Shown here: positions 1-6,831 of the stretch, in pieces
How positions within the stretch are numbered: position 1 is the first letter of the stretch
Layout of the letters: every line of letters begins with the position of its first letter
Made by a program: the position numbers and the translations under genes
Origin: Pseudomonadota bacterium
Lineage (GTDB): Bacteria; Pseudomonadota; Alphaproteobacteria; Rhizobiales; Devosiaceae
Assembly (NCBI GenBank): GCA_023387585.1
Contig: JAEWHZ010000342.1
Location: forward strand, 1 to 24,226
DNA: 24,226 nt
Direction of reading: 5' to 3'
The notes under the pieces: model-generated
Seen by the model: only the letters and a program-made list of their open reading frames with translations
Database searches by the model: none
Told to the model about the DNA's origin: nothing

Positions 1-70
1 TCAACGTGTCCGAAATCTTCGGGCATGCAGCGATGCCGTCATCCGCCCCCCGCACGGCATCGCGGGCACC

Positions 71-104
71 AAGGCCAGCATCCCTTGCCCGGGGTGCTGG
101 CCTT
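71..104 (+). terminator. Hairpin terminator of a gene upstream of the window
   Basis: A near-perfect stem has arms AAGGCCAGCA (71-80) and TGCTGGCCTT (95-104). It can be extended inward by a wobble pair and three C-G pairs to a 6-nt loop. The following bases are only weakly T-rich, so this is a GC-type intrinsic terminator. It lies before the hydrolase start at 152 and probably closes a plus-strand gene left of the window. Confidence 0.55.
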
Positions 105-151
105 CCTGCTTTGCGCGGTGCTATCGACAGCGAAAGCAACGGAGCCTTCGC

Positions 152-1114
152 GTGGTCCATCCCTTCGGCGAACTGGTCGGCATTCCCACCAATCCCGTGC
201 CGGAGGGCGCGCGGGCGGGCATATTCGAGACGGAGGATGGGCTGGGGCTGCGCCATGCCAGTTTCCCGCGCACCGGCGGCCCCCATCGCGGCACCATCTG
301 CCTGGTGCAGGGGCGCACCGAGTTCATCGAAAAATATTTCGAGACCATCGCCGATTTCCGCCAGCGCGGCTTCCATGTGGCGAGCTTCGACTTTCGCGGG
401 CAGGGCGGCTCGTCGCGGCTGATCGGCGACAGGCGGCTGGGCTATGTCGACCGGTTCTCGGACTATGTCACGGATATCACCAGCTTCTACCAGCGCGTGC
501 TGCTGCCCGACTGCCCGCCCCCCTTCTATCTCGTCGCCCATTCCATGGGCGGGCTCGCCGCCATCTACGCCGCAATCGCCGACCGGCTGATGTTCGAGCG
601 CGTGTTCCTCAGCGCCCCCATGCTCGGGCTCGACCGCCAGCCGCTATCGACCGGCGGCATGGCGCGGCTGACGGAAATGCTGAGCTTTTTCGGGCTCGGC
701 ACCATGAAGGTGGCGCGTCCGTCCGACCGGGCGGCGGCGCGCGAGCGCTTCGCCGGCAACCCGCTGACCTCGGACGCGGTGCGCTATGTGCGCATGGTCG
801 ACATATTGGCGGCGCGCCCCGATCTCGAGATCGGGGCGCCGACGCTGCGCTGGGCGGCGGCGGCGTTCGGGGCCATGGCCGAGACGCAGTCGGACGGTTT
901 CCAGGCGCGCATCAAGGTGCCGATGCTGATCCTGGCGGCGGCGCGCGACGAGGTGGTGTCGAGCGGCGCCACGGAAACCTTTGCGCTCGGCATGCGGACC
1001 GGACGGCATATGATCGTGCCGGCGGCGCGGCACGAATTGTTCATGGAAAACGACACCGTGCGCGCGCAGGTCTTTGCCGCGTTCGATGCGTTCATCACCC
1101 ATCAGAGCGGATAG
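152..1114 (+). CDS. Alpha/beta hydrolase, lysophospholipase-like
   Basis: This encodes a 320-residue protein with the alpha/beta-hydrolase fold, close to the monoacylglycerol lipase/lysophospholipase (PldB, Hydrolase_4) group. It probably cleaves an ester of a lipid or similar small molecule in the cytoplasm, but the true substrate cannot be read from the sequence. The visible triad is Ser131 in the nucleophile elbow AHSMGG, Asp266 in AARDEVV and His294 in ARHELF. The segment FDFRGQGGS near residue 79 is the usual loop before the elbow. The start is a GTG with GGAG about 7 bases upstream. The frame stays open upstream to the window edge, but the terminator at 71-104 argues for this start. The gene stands alone on the plus strand and converges with the phosphatase gene that follows. 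Confidence 0.85.
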   Translation: MVHPFGELVGIPTNPVPEGARAGIFETEDGLGLRHASFPRTGGPHRGTICLVQGRTEFIEKYFETIADFRQRGFHVASFDFRGQGGSSRLIGDRRLGYVDRFSDYVTDITSFYQRVLLPDCPPPFYLVAHSMGGLAAIYAAIADRLMFERVFLSAPMLGLDRQPLSTGGMARLTEMLSFFGLGTMKVARPSDRAAARERFAGNPLTSDAVRYVRMVDILAARPDLEIGAPTLRWAAAAFGAMAETQSDGFQARIKVPMLILAAARDEVVSSGATETFALGMRTGRHMIVPAARHELFMENDTVRAQVFAAFDAFITHQSG

Positions 1115-1178
1115 GGGTTTCAGGGGTGCGCGTGCCTCACCGCGGGAATGACCTGTGGAGGGGGCGGATCAAACCGCC

Positions 1179-2006
1179 TCAACCGCCAAGAACCGCCAGT
1201 GCCGCTTCGTGCAGTTGCGGGGTGGCGGCCGCGATGCAGTTGCCGCCGTTTTCGGCCGGGTTGCCGTCGAAATCGGTGATCACGCCGCCCGCCGCCTCGA
1301 TGATGGGGATGAGCGGGGCGATATCGACCTGCTTGAGGCCGGGTTCGACGACGAGGTCGATCTGGCCGAGTGCCAGCAGGCAATAGCCGTAGCAATCGAG
1401 CCCGTAGCGCGCCTGCAGCACCGAACCGCGCAGGCGGCGCCAAAGCGGCGGCAGGTCGCCGGCCTCGAACATGTCGGGCGAGGTGCTGGTGAGCCTGGCA
1501 CGCTTGAGCTCGGTGACGGCGCTGGTGCGCAGCTTCAGCTCGGTGGTGCCGCGCCGGTATAGGGCGCGGCCGGGCACGGCGAAAAAGGTCTCGCCGGTGA
1601 AGGGCTGGGCCATCATGCCGGCCACCGCGCGGCCCTTGCTGGTGAGCCCGATCAGCGTGCCCCAGACCGGCACGCCGGAGATGAAGGCGCGGGTGCCGTC
1701 AATCGGGTCGACGATCCAGGCATGCTCGGAAGACGAGGCCTTGTCGTCCCATTCCTCGCCGATGATGGCGTGATCGGGGAAATGGCGCTCGATGACGGCG
1801 CGGATGGCGAGCTCGGCGCCGCGATCGGCCTCGGTCACCGGATCGAAGCCGCCCTGCAGCTTGTTGTCGATGGCAAGCCCCGAGCGGAACAGTTTCAGCG
1901 TGACCCCGGCGGCGGCCGCGGCGGCCTCGTGCAGCACGGCCTCGATTTCCGCAGGCCCGGGCGTATCGGCTGCGAAGCCCACATCATTGTCGTTCATCAT
2001 CTTCAT
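1179..2006 (-). CDS. hisN: Inositol monophosphatase family, HisN-type histidinol-phosphatase
   Basis: This is a member of the Mg2+-dependent inositol monophosphatase fold, about 275 residues. In Rhizobiales the copy in this neighbourhood is usually annotated as histidinol-phosphatase (HisN), which removes phosphate from L-histidinol phosphate in histidine synthesis. The metal-binding motifs are present: DPVTEAD at about residues 55-61, GEE at about 83-85, DPIDGT at about 100-105, and the late VDIAPLIPIIEAAGG segment. The start is uncertain. The frame is open to a GTG at 2090, but family length favours the ATG cluster at 2006, 2000 and 1997, none of which has a strong ribosome site. The next gene on the same strand is N-formylglutamate amidohydrolase, so both may belong to histidine metabolism. 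The substrate is inferred from family and context. Other phosphomonoesters such as inositol phosphate remain possible. Confidence 0.82.
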   Translation of the reverse strand: MKMMNDNDVGFAADTPGPAEIEAVLHEAAAAAAGVTLKLFRSGLAIDNKLQGGFDPVTEADRGAELAIRAVIERHFPDHAIIGEEWDDKASSSEHAWIVDPIDGTRAFISGVPVWGTLIGLTSKGRAVAGMMAQPFTGETFFAVPGRALYRRGTTELKLRTSAVTELKRARLTSTSPDMFEAGDLPPLWRRLRGSVLQARYGLDCYGYCLLALGQIDLVVEPGLKQVDIAPLIPIIEAAGGVITDFDGNPAENGGNCIAAATPQLHEAALAVLGG

Positions 2007-2084
2007 CGCTTGGTTGGCGGGCAAGTTGTCGGCAAGTCGTTGCCGGCAGTGCTTGACACATATTTGCAACAGAACAGGCGCTTT

Positions 2085-2302
2085 CGCCACGCTTCGTGCC
2101 GTAGCGATTGCGGCTGTTAACGAACAGGTTCACCAAAAGGGAGCATGATGGGCGGTGGCCAGGTCCGGCACTGTTTGCTGGCTGCGTTTCCGGGGCACGC
2201 AACTTGGTGCCGATTTGCCGGAAATGCTTCAGCGACTTCCGCCGGCGCCCGCCGCAATCGTTTCCTCCCTTGACTTGGGCCGCCTCCGGGCGGCCCGTTT
2301 TT
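2085..2302 (+). ncRNA. Candidate structured small RNA or very short ORF with its own terminator
   Basis: This stretch lies between two minus-strand genes but ends in a strong plus-strand terminator, so a separate plus-strand transcript is likely. Two internal hairpins are visible. GCCAG (2158-2162) pairs with CTGGC (2178-2182). TTCCGG plus GGCAC (2188-2198) pairs with GTGCC (2207-2211) and, after a 6-nt bulge, CCGGAA (2218-2223). A TTGACA hexamer at 2053-2058 could be a -35 box, but no good -10 follows. The alternative is a 42-residue ORF at 2145-2273 (MMGGGQVRHC...), which has GGGAG just before its ATG and stops directly before the terminator. I do not recognise the RNA or the peptide, and the 5' end given is a guess. 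The interval 2007-2336 has no other gene. Confidence 0.35.
2277..2302 (+). terminator. Strong intrinsic terminator, plus strand
   Basis: The stem has arms GGGCCGCC (2277-2284) and GGCGGCCC (2289-2296) around the tetraloop TCCG, followed by GTTTTT. The T-run is on the plus strand only, so it does not serve the flanking minus-strand genes. It ends the small transcript that lies between them. Confidence 0.8.
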
Positions 2303-2336
2303 GTACGGTTGCGCAGGATTTCAGCGTGACAGCGCT

Positions 2337-3221
2337 CTATTCGGCGGCGCGCGGCAGCGGCGGGGCCAGCATGCCCGCATCGATGCCGAGCAGGGCGGCG
2401 AGAAGCTGGTCCATGACCTGGCGCAGCGGCTCGAAGCCCGGCGCGCGCTCGAGCGTCGCCTCGTTCATGTAAAGATGCCGGCTGATCTCGATCTGCACCG
2501 CGTGCACGCCGTGCTGCGGACGGCCATAGGTGCGGGTGCAATAGCCGCCGGCATAGGGCTTGTTGCGTGCAACGCGCAGGCCGGCGCCGGCGAAGACGGT
2601 TTCGACGATGTCGACGACGATGGGCGCGCAGGTGGTGCCGTAACGGTCGCCCAGCACTATGTCGGGCGGGTTGCGCTCGCCGGCGCGGCCGAGCCGGGGC
2701 ATGGAGTGGCAATCGACCAGCAGCGCGGTGCCAAACCGCTCGACCGCCTCGGACAGCAGCCGCTGCAGGGCGGCGTGATAGGGGTGGTAGATGCCCTCGA
2801 TGCGCATGCGCGCATCCTCGAAGCTGAGGCGGGTGCGGTAGATCGGCTTGTTCTCGGCCACCACGCGGGCCAGCGTGCCTAAGCCTGCGGCGACGCGCGG
2901 CGAGGTGGTGTTGCAGCGCGCCGCGATCTGGTCCTCGAACATGTCCGGATCGAGCTCCCAGGGCTCGCGGTTCACATCGAGATAGGCGCGCGGGAAATGG
3001 GCGCGCAGGAGCGGGGCGCCCATATGCGGGGCGCGGGCGAACAATTCGTCGACATAGGCGTCCTCGGACTGGCGGATCGACAGATGGTCGAGCCGGGTCA
3101 TGGCGAGGAAGCGCGCGGGATAGTCGCGGCCCGAATGGGGGGAGTTGAAGACCGCCGGGGCCAGCAGGCGCCGCGGGCGGATGGTTTCGAAGGCTGGTCT
3201 GTCGGCGTAGTCGGACCGCAC
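2337..3221 (-). CDS. N-formylglutamate amidohydrolase family protein
   Basis: This encodes a 294-residue member of the N-formylglutamate amidohydrolase (FGase, HutG) family. These zinc-type hydrolases release formate from N-formyl-L-glutamate at the end of one histidine-degradation route, or act on related N-acyl amino acids. Family motifs visible are SPHSG at 27-31, DVNREPWELD at 82-91, and DCHSMP at 170-175, followed by PDIVLGDR. I chose the GTG at 3221 because GAGGAGA lies four bases upstream. An in-frame ATG at 3311 would add an Arg/Pro-rich tail that does not look like the family. The neighbours are hisN-like (downstream, same strand) and cpdR (divergent), a known Rhizobiales arrangement. 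No other hut genes are in the window, so a role in histidine use is inferred from the family only. Confidence 0.85.
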   Translation of the reverse strand: MRSDYADRPAFETIRPRRLLAPAVFNSPHSGRDYPARFLAMTRLDHLSIRQSEDAYVDELFARAPHMGAPLLRAHFPRAYLDVNREPWELDPDMFEDQIAARCNTTSPRVAAGLGTLARVVAENKPIYRTRLSFEDARMRIEGIYHPYHAALQRLLSEAVERFGTALLVDCHSMPRLGRAGERNPPDIVLGDRYGTTCAPIVVDIVETVFAGAGLRVARNKPYAGGYCTRTYGRPQHGVHAVQIEISRHLYMNEATLERAPGFEPLRQVMDQLLAALLGIDAGMLAPPLPRAAE

Positions 3222-3341
3222 GGCGTCTCCTCGGGGGCGCCGTGGGCGGGAAGGGCGGGCGGCGCAAGGGATTGTGCGGCCAAAGTGGACCGGTTTGGCG
3301 CGCAAGTCCATGCCGCCGCCGGAAGCGGCGTTGGAAGCTGC

Positions 3342-3373
3342 CTAAACTTCGCTTAAACATCGCCCGGTAATAT
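3342..3373 (+). promoter_or_regulatory. Possible CtrA box and promoter of cpdR
   Basis: The sequence CTAA (3342-3345), seven bases, then TTAAA (3353-3357) matches the CtrA consensus TTAA-N7-TTAAC with one mismatch in each half and the exact spacing. TAATAT at 3368-3373 is a plausible -10 box downstream. The cpdR start codon is at 3439. CtrA control of cpdR is reported in Caulobacter. Here it is inference from the motif. Confidence 0.45.
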
Positions 3374-3438
3374 GCGATTCACCCTGCAAGCATGGCGATG
3401 TGCGGCGAGTCGCGCATCCCCTGACCGGAGCCAAGCGA

Positions 3439-3798
3439 ATGAAGCGGATCCTGCTGGCCGAAGACGACAACGACATGCGCCAGTTCCTCACAAGGGCGCT
3501 GAAGACCGCCGGCTACGAGGTGGTTTCGTTCGATAACGGGCTGTCCGCCTATGAGCGGCTGCGCGAGGAGCCGTTCTCGCTGCTTTTGAGCGACATCGTG
3601 ATGCCCGAGATGGACGGCATCGAGCTGGCGCGGCGCGCCACCGAGCTCGACCCCGACCTCAAGGTGATGTTCATCACCGGATTCGCCGCCGTGGCGCTGA
3701 ACCCCGACACCGACGCGCCGCGCGACGCCTCGGTGCTGTCGAAGCCCTTCCATCTGCGCGACCTGGTGAACGAGGTGGAGCGGCTGCTGGCCGCTTGA
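3439..3798 (+). CDS. cpdR: CpdR, single-domain response regulator of ClpXP proteolysis
   Basis: This encodes a 119-residue stand-alone receiver domain with no output domain. Acidic Asp9 and Asp10, phospho-acceptor Asp52 (SDIVMPEMDG), Thr80 and Lys102 (SKPF) are all present. The GFAAVALNP segment after Thr80 and the overall length match CpdR of alphaproteobacteria. In Caulobacter, unphosphorylated CpdR binds the ClpXP protease and primes it to degrade cell-cycle proteins, leading to CtrA removal. The CckA-ChpT relay phosphorylates and inactivates it. The ATG at 3439 has GGAG eight bases upstream. A longer reading from 3400 has no support. The placement next to N-formylglutamate amidohydrolase and tRNA-Val agrees with other Rhizobiales genomes. 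The possible CtrA box upstream would close a feedback loop. Confidence 0.93.
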   Translation: MKRILLAEDDNDMRQFLTRALKTAGYEVVSFDNGLSAYERLREEPFSLLLSDIVMPEMDGIELARRATELDPDLKVMFITGFAAVALNPDTDAPRDASVLSKPFHLRDLVNEVERLLAA

Positions 3799-3842
3799 TC
3801 CGAGGTCTTCAAACGCTGCGGGGCAAAATGAACGGGCGGCAC

Positions 3843-3872
3843 TTGACCTCGATGCGGCAAGTGTGGTGTATC
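3843..3872 (+). promoter_or_regulatory. Promoter of the tRNA-Val pair
   Basis: TTGACC at 3843-3848 is followed 18 bases later by TGTATC (3867-3872), a good alphaproteobacterial housekeeping promoter. It lies 35 bases before the first tRNA. A perfect hairpin, CGGCCCGC-TT-GCGGGCCG (3881-3898), sits between promoter and tRNA and would fold in the 5' leader. Confidence 0.55.
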
Positions 3873-3907
3873 CGCGCCACCGGCCCGCTTGCGGGCCGCC
3901 GAGAGAT

Positions 3908-3982
<75 letters not shown>

Positions 3983-4008
3983 TCTCGCTTTCCGGCGCCT
4001 TCGGGCAC

Positions 4009-4083
4009 GGGTGCGTAGCTCAGCGGGAGAGCACTGCCTTCACACGGCAGGGGTCACAGGTTCAATCCCTGTCGCACCCACCA
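4009..4083 (+). tRNA. tRNA-Val(CAC), insertion target of the island
   Basis: This is a 75-nt cloverleaf with encoded CCA. The acceptor stem is GGGTGCG/CGCACCC. The anticodon stem is CTGCC/GGCAG with loop TTCACAC, giving anticodon CAC for codon GUG. The T-arm contains GTTCAATCC. The last 17 nt are part of the 19-bp repeat that recurs at 14425-14443, so the island rebuilt the 3' end on integration and the tRNA remains intact. Confidence 0.97.
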
Positions 4084-4085
4084 TT
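4067..4085 (+). repeat. attL, 19-bp direct repeat
   Basis: This is the left copy of CCCTGTCGCACCCACCATT, covering the end of the T-arm, the acceptor strand and CCA of tRNA-Val(CAC). It is identical to 14425-14443. The matches stop on both sides (AAT versus CGG before, CC versus GT after), which defines the repeat length. Confidence 0.92.
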
Positions 4086-4099
4086 CCTTTCTAGCCGAG

Positions 4100-5476
4100 T
4101 TGTTCCAAACCCGGCTCCAGGGCGACCGTGAACGCATTGCGGAACATGGCCGATTGGAGCCGGAGGCGGTCGAAAGACTGCGGAGCGGACTTCGCTCTGC
4201 CGAGATTGCGCTGGAACATGGCAATGATCTTTACCACGGCCTGCCGGGAACGAAATCAGACGAAGAGATGATCGTGGGCTACGCGGCGCGGCATGGGCAT
4301 GAACTCAAGCCGGGCACCAAGGCCTATGACGCTTTCCGTACTGAGTTTCATCGCGGTTATCGCGACTACTGCAAGGCCGTGCTGGAACTCGATCATTCCT
4401 TTGATCGGTTTGAGCTTAATGCTCCTCCGAAGCCGCTGGTCGTACCGATCGACCCGCTTCTCCCTAAAGTGCCATTGAGCGAGATCGTCGCCAAGTTCAC
4501 CGACGAGGAAATGCGGGCAGGGCGCTGGGTGGAGCGTTCCGAGAGCCAGAAGCGCCAATACCTCGAACTGCTACAGGAGATATTGGGGGCGGATAGGGAT
4601 GTCAGCGCGATCAGGCCGATGGACGCGCAGCATGTGAAAAACGTGCTGCTGAAATATCCCAAGAACCGGAACAAGAAGCCGGAGACCAGGAACCTGTCGG
4701 TTGCATTGCTTATCGAACTCAGGGGCGTCGAAACCCTGACGATCAGGACGGTGAACACGTATCTGCAAACCTATGGCAGCCTTTTTGGGTGGGCCAAGCG
4801 CAACGGCTATGTCGCGGAGAATGTGTTCGATGGCGTGACCATCAAGGAAAACAAGCGCTCCAGTGAGGCTGGCCGCGATGCTTACTCGCCCGACCAGCTC
4901 AAGGCCATTCTGCACGAGCTTGAAACCAATGAGCGCGGACTGGTCAACAAAGAGTACCAGAAGTGGGGACCGCTCATCGCCATCTATACCGGCGCTCGCC
5001 TCAACGAGATCAGCCAACTGCAATTGGACGACATCAGGCAGCAGGACGGTATCTGGTGTTTCGATTTCAACGACGAAGGCGACGGCAAGAAGCTCAAGAC
5101 CGCAGCGTCCCGGCGCTTGGTTCCAGTGCACAGCCGCCTGCTTGAGCTCGGCTTGCTGGAATATACCGATCAGCTTAGGGCGATGGAGAAGCCCAGATTC
5201 TTCCACGAACTGACCTACAATCCCAAGGAAGGCTACGGGCGCAATCTGGGGCGCTGGGTCAATGAGAAGTTCCTGACGGCGCTGGACTTCAAGTCCAGGG
5301 AACTGGTGTTCCATAGTTTCCGACATACGATGGTCACGCGGCTCATGCAGGCCGGCGTTGAAGAGAACGTGGTGAAAGCTGTCGTGGGCCATACACGCCA
5401 GGGTGTGACGCAGCAGCACTATTTCAGACAGGGCTATACGGTTGCGCAGCTACAGGACGCGCTGGAGAGATTCTAG
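4100..5476 (+). CDS. Tyrosine recombinase/integrase of the island
   Basis: This is a site-specific tyrosine integrase of 458 residues that would insert and excise the island. The catalytic set is complete: Arg300 (TGARLNEI), Lys333, His405 and Arg408 (HSFRHT), His431 (VGHTRQG) and Tyr441 (QQHYF). A core-binding (SAM-like) domain occupies about residues 125-250. The only usable start is a TTG at 4100 without a clear ribosome site. From memory, related phage-type integrases carry another 60 or more N-terminal residues with an arm-binding domain, which is not seen here. The reading frame is open leftward through attL into the tRNA as far as 4019. In the predicted circular form it would extend only 13 codons past the repeat, to a stop at 14383. 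It is convergent with the XRE gene, one base apart. The catalytic domain is certain. Whether the protein is full length is not. Confidence 0.88.
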   Translation: MFQTRLQGDRERIAEHGRLEPEAVERLRSGLRSAEIALEHGNDLYHGLPGTKSDEEMIVGYAARHGHELKPGTKAYDAFRTEFHRGYRDYCKAVLELDHSFDRFELNAPPKPLVVPIDPLLPKVPLSEIVAKFTDEEMRAGRWVERSESQKRQYLELLQEILGADRDVSAIRPMDAQHVKNVLLKYPKNRNKKPETRNLSVALLIELRGVETLTIRTVNTYLQTYGSLFGWAKRNGYVAENVFDGVTIKENKRSSEAGRDAYSPDQLKAILHELETNERGLVNKEYQKWGPLIAIYTGARLNEISQLQLDDIRQQDGIWCFDFNDEGDGKKLKTAASRRLVPVHSRLLELGLLEYTDQLRAMEKPRFFHELTYNPKEGYGRNLGRWVNEKFLTALDFKSRELVFHSFRHTMVTRLMQAGVEENVVKAVVGHTRQGVTQQHYFRQGYTVAQLQDALERF

Positions 5477-5477
5477 C

Positions 5478-5729
5478 TCACTCGTCCGGGATTTCGCGTA
5501 GCTGGTCGATCAGGGCGTGTACGTCGAGGCCGATGATGTCGGCTAATCGGAGCAGTTCAACGAGATCAAGCCGACGCCCGCCACTCTCGATATTAGCTAT
5601 GATCGGTTGGCTCCAATTGCCGCCCATGGCCTTGGCTACATCAACCTGCGTCAGTTCGCTGGTACGGCGTTGTTCTGCGACCGCCGCTGCTATGGCTTTG
5701 TGCCGCGCAGTGTAGAGGGACTTCGGCAT
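5478..5729 (-). CDS. XRE-family helix-turn-helix regulator
   Basis: This encodes an 83-residue Cro/C1-type DNA-binding protein with its HTH at about residues 15-70 (TQVDVAKAMGG...QPIIANIESGGRRLDLVELLRLADIIG). It has no other domain, so it acts as a small repressor, either of the island's own genes or as an antitoxin-type regulator. The ATG at 5729 is only three bases from a 22-bp inverted repeat (5733-5754), which suggests autoregulation. A second palindrome lies further upstream between this gene and the divergent gene at 5829. Its 3' end abuts the integrase on the opposite strand. No toxin partner is recognisable next to it. It most likely controls the divergent membrane-protein pair. Confidence 0.82.
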   Translation of the reverse strand: MPKSLYTARHKAIAAAVAEQRRTSELTQVDVAKAMGGNWSQPIIANIESGGRRLDLVELLRLADIIGLDVHALIDQLREIPDE

Positions 5730-5732
5730 ACG

Positions 5733-5754
5733 CTGTTGACACCCGGTTCAACAG
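5733..5754. promoter_or_regulatory. Operator-like inverted repeat upstream of the XRE gene
   Basis: A perfect 7-bp inverted repeat, CTGTTGA and TCAACAG, is separated by 8 bp. It sits three bases upstream of the XRE start codon, where a bound repressor would block transcription or initiation. The 22-bp size is typical for an XRE dimer. Confidence 0.55.
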
Positions 5755-5775
5755 TCGCGTAAGCGTCGCCAATGC

Positions 5776-5795
5776 TTATAAGAAAATCTTATAAT
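5776..5795. promoter_or_regulatory. AT-rich palindrome overlapping divergent -10 boxes
   Basis: The palindrome TTATAAGA-AAA-TCTTATAA (5776-5794) is perfect apart from its 3-bp centre. A consensus plus-strand -10, TATAAT, lies at 5790-5795, and a minus-strand TATAAG is in the other arm. A protein bound here would affect both the XRE gene and the gene at 5829. Confidence 0.5.
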
Positions 5796-5828
5796 TACCT
5801 TCGATATGGGCTAGAGAGGGGCTGAGCC

Positions 5829-6530
5829 ATGGAAGCGCTGTTCGTATTGCTTGTGCTCGGGGGTGGTGCGTATTGGTTCTTCAGAGGCAACATCCGTCGC
5901 GGCGCAGAGATCATGCGTGCCAACGTCTTCCTCACCGCCATTCGGCACGGCAAATCCAAACTCGAAGCGAACGGTCTGGCGGCTCGCGAAATGAGCGATC
6001 TGCCGCCCGAATACATGCATATGGCGAACGCACGCGCTTCGCAGCAGTACGGTGGCGTGAGGATGGCCATGGTTGCCGACGCATATCGGCACGGCATGAT
6101 TCCCAGGGTATCGGCTATTGAGGTGGCATTGATCCAGAAGGCTAATGCGTTGAGCTTGTCGGGCAGTCCTACCGGTGGGCCATGGGATAACTCACCGGAT
6201 TTCGGTAGGAGAAGCCCTGAGCCAAATTCATCCAGCACCCCGACTCGTGGTTCGTGGGATACGCCATCAGACTCCGTGCATCCTGCCCAAGCTTCTGATT
6301 TCCCTGCCGACTATAACTCGTACTATCAAGCTTACCTCTTCGAGCTAAAGCGCCTATGCGGCATGAGTTCGGACGAACGCCATCCGGTGGAGCTGATTGA
6401 AGAAATAGCAGAAACGGACGGCGATAATATCACCCGGGAGAATTTTACCCTGGGTGTCGATCCGAAGGAGTATGCCGCCGCCGTATATGCCGTCATGCAG
6501 CGGATGCCCCCAGATGCCGCTCTATCGTGA
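5829..6530 (+). CDS. Membrane-anchored protein of unknown function
   Basis: This encodes a 233-residue protein I do not recognise. An N-terminal hydrophobic segment at residues 2-18 followed by RGNIRRG looks like a signal anchor with the rest in the cytoplasm. A helical part follows (about 25-115, including REMSDLPPEYMHMANARASQ). Next is a Pro/Ser/Gly-rich linker (about 115-155) with two similar units, GGPWDNSPD and RGSWDTPSD. The C-terminal domain (about 160-230) is predicted helical and acidic. The ATG at 5829 follows a possible -10 box at 5790-5795. The DUF6804-like gene starts 17 bases before this stop, so the two are probably translated together. The divergent XRE gene and shared palindromes suggest joint regulation. 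Confidence 0.72.
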   Translation: MEALFVLLVLGGGAYWFFRGNIRRGAEIMRANVFLTAIRHGKSKLEANGLAAREMSDLPPEYMHMANARASQQYGGVRMAMVADAYRHGMIPRVSAIEVALIQKANALSLSGSPTGGPWDNSPDFGRRSPEPNSSSTPTRGSWDTPSDSVHPAQASDFPADYNSYYQAYLFELKRLCGMSSDERHPVELIEEIAETDGDNITRENFTLGVDPKEYAAAVYAVMQRMPPDAALS

Positions 6531-6831
6531 TATGGCCGGATGGCTGTACGTGCCGGCAGTTATGTCCCTGGCTGCAATCCTGCCGCTGCCATATGATTAT
6601 TATCTGGTGCTTAGACTGGTGGTACCGATAGCGGCTGCCGTCGTCGCTTGGAATCTCTATCAGCTAGACCGGCAGGTCAGCGGCTTGGTGGTGGCCTTCG
6701 TACTCATCGGCATCATCTTCAATCCGATCCTGCCTTTGCATCTCAGCCGGCTGGTCTGGTTTCCCATCAATCTGGCTTCCGGTGTATTGTTCGCTTTGGT
6801 TGCCTTCACGAACCCATTCCCTAGAAGATAG
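6514..6831 (+). CDS. Small multi-spanning membrane protein, DUF6804-like
   Basis: This encodes a 105-residue protein that is almost entirely membrane helices. There are about four hydrophobic segments: AAILPLPYDYYLVLRLVVPI, AAAVVAWNLY, LVVAFVLIGIIFNPI and ASGVLFALVAF. The pattern LPLPYDYYLVLR...IIFNPILPLHLSR...W.PIN matches my recollection of the DUF6804 family of small membrane proteins of unknown function. The ATG at 6514 overlaps the upstream gene by 17 bases. A second ATG at 6532 is possible and neither has a clear ribosome site. Coupling to the preceding membrane-anchored protein suggests a shared envelope role, but no function is known. The family assignment is from memory and should be treated as moderate. 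Confidence 0.68.
   Translation: MPLYRDMAGWLYVPAVMSLAAILPLPYDYYLVLRLVVPIAAAVVAWNLYQLDRQVSGLVVAFVLIGIIFNPILPLHLSRLVWFPINLASGVLFALVAFTNPFPRR

Noticed and set aside
25..1386. 453-codon plus-strand frame overlapping the hydrolase
   Set aside because: It is a different frame of the alpha/beta hydrolase with Arg/Pro-rich composition. It crosses the hydrolase stop and enters hisN antisense.
2158..2182. CCAGGTCCGG considered as part of a 4.5S (SRP) RNA
   Set aside because: The GGAAGCAGCC-type loop and the surrounding SRP helix are absent.
4571..5419. 282-codon minus-strand frame opposite the integrase
   Set aside because: It is a shadow frame. The plus strand carries the full tyrosine-recombinase catalytic set.
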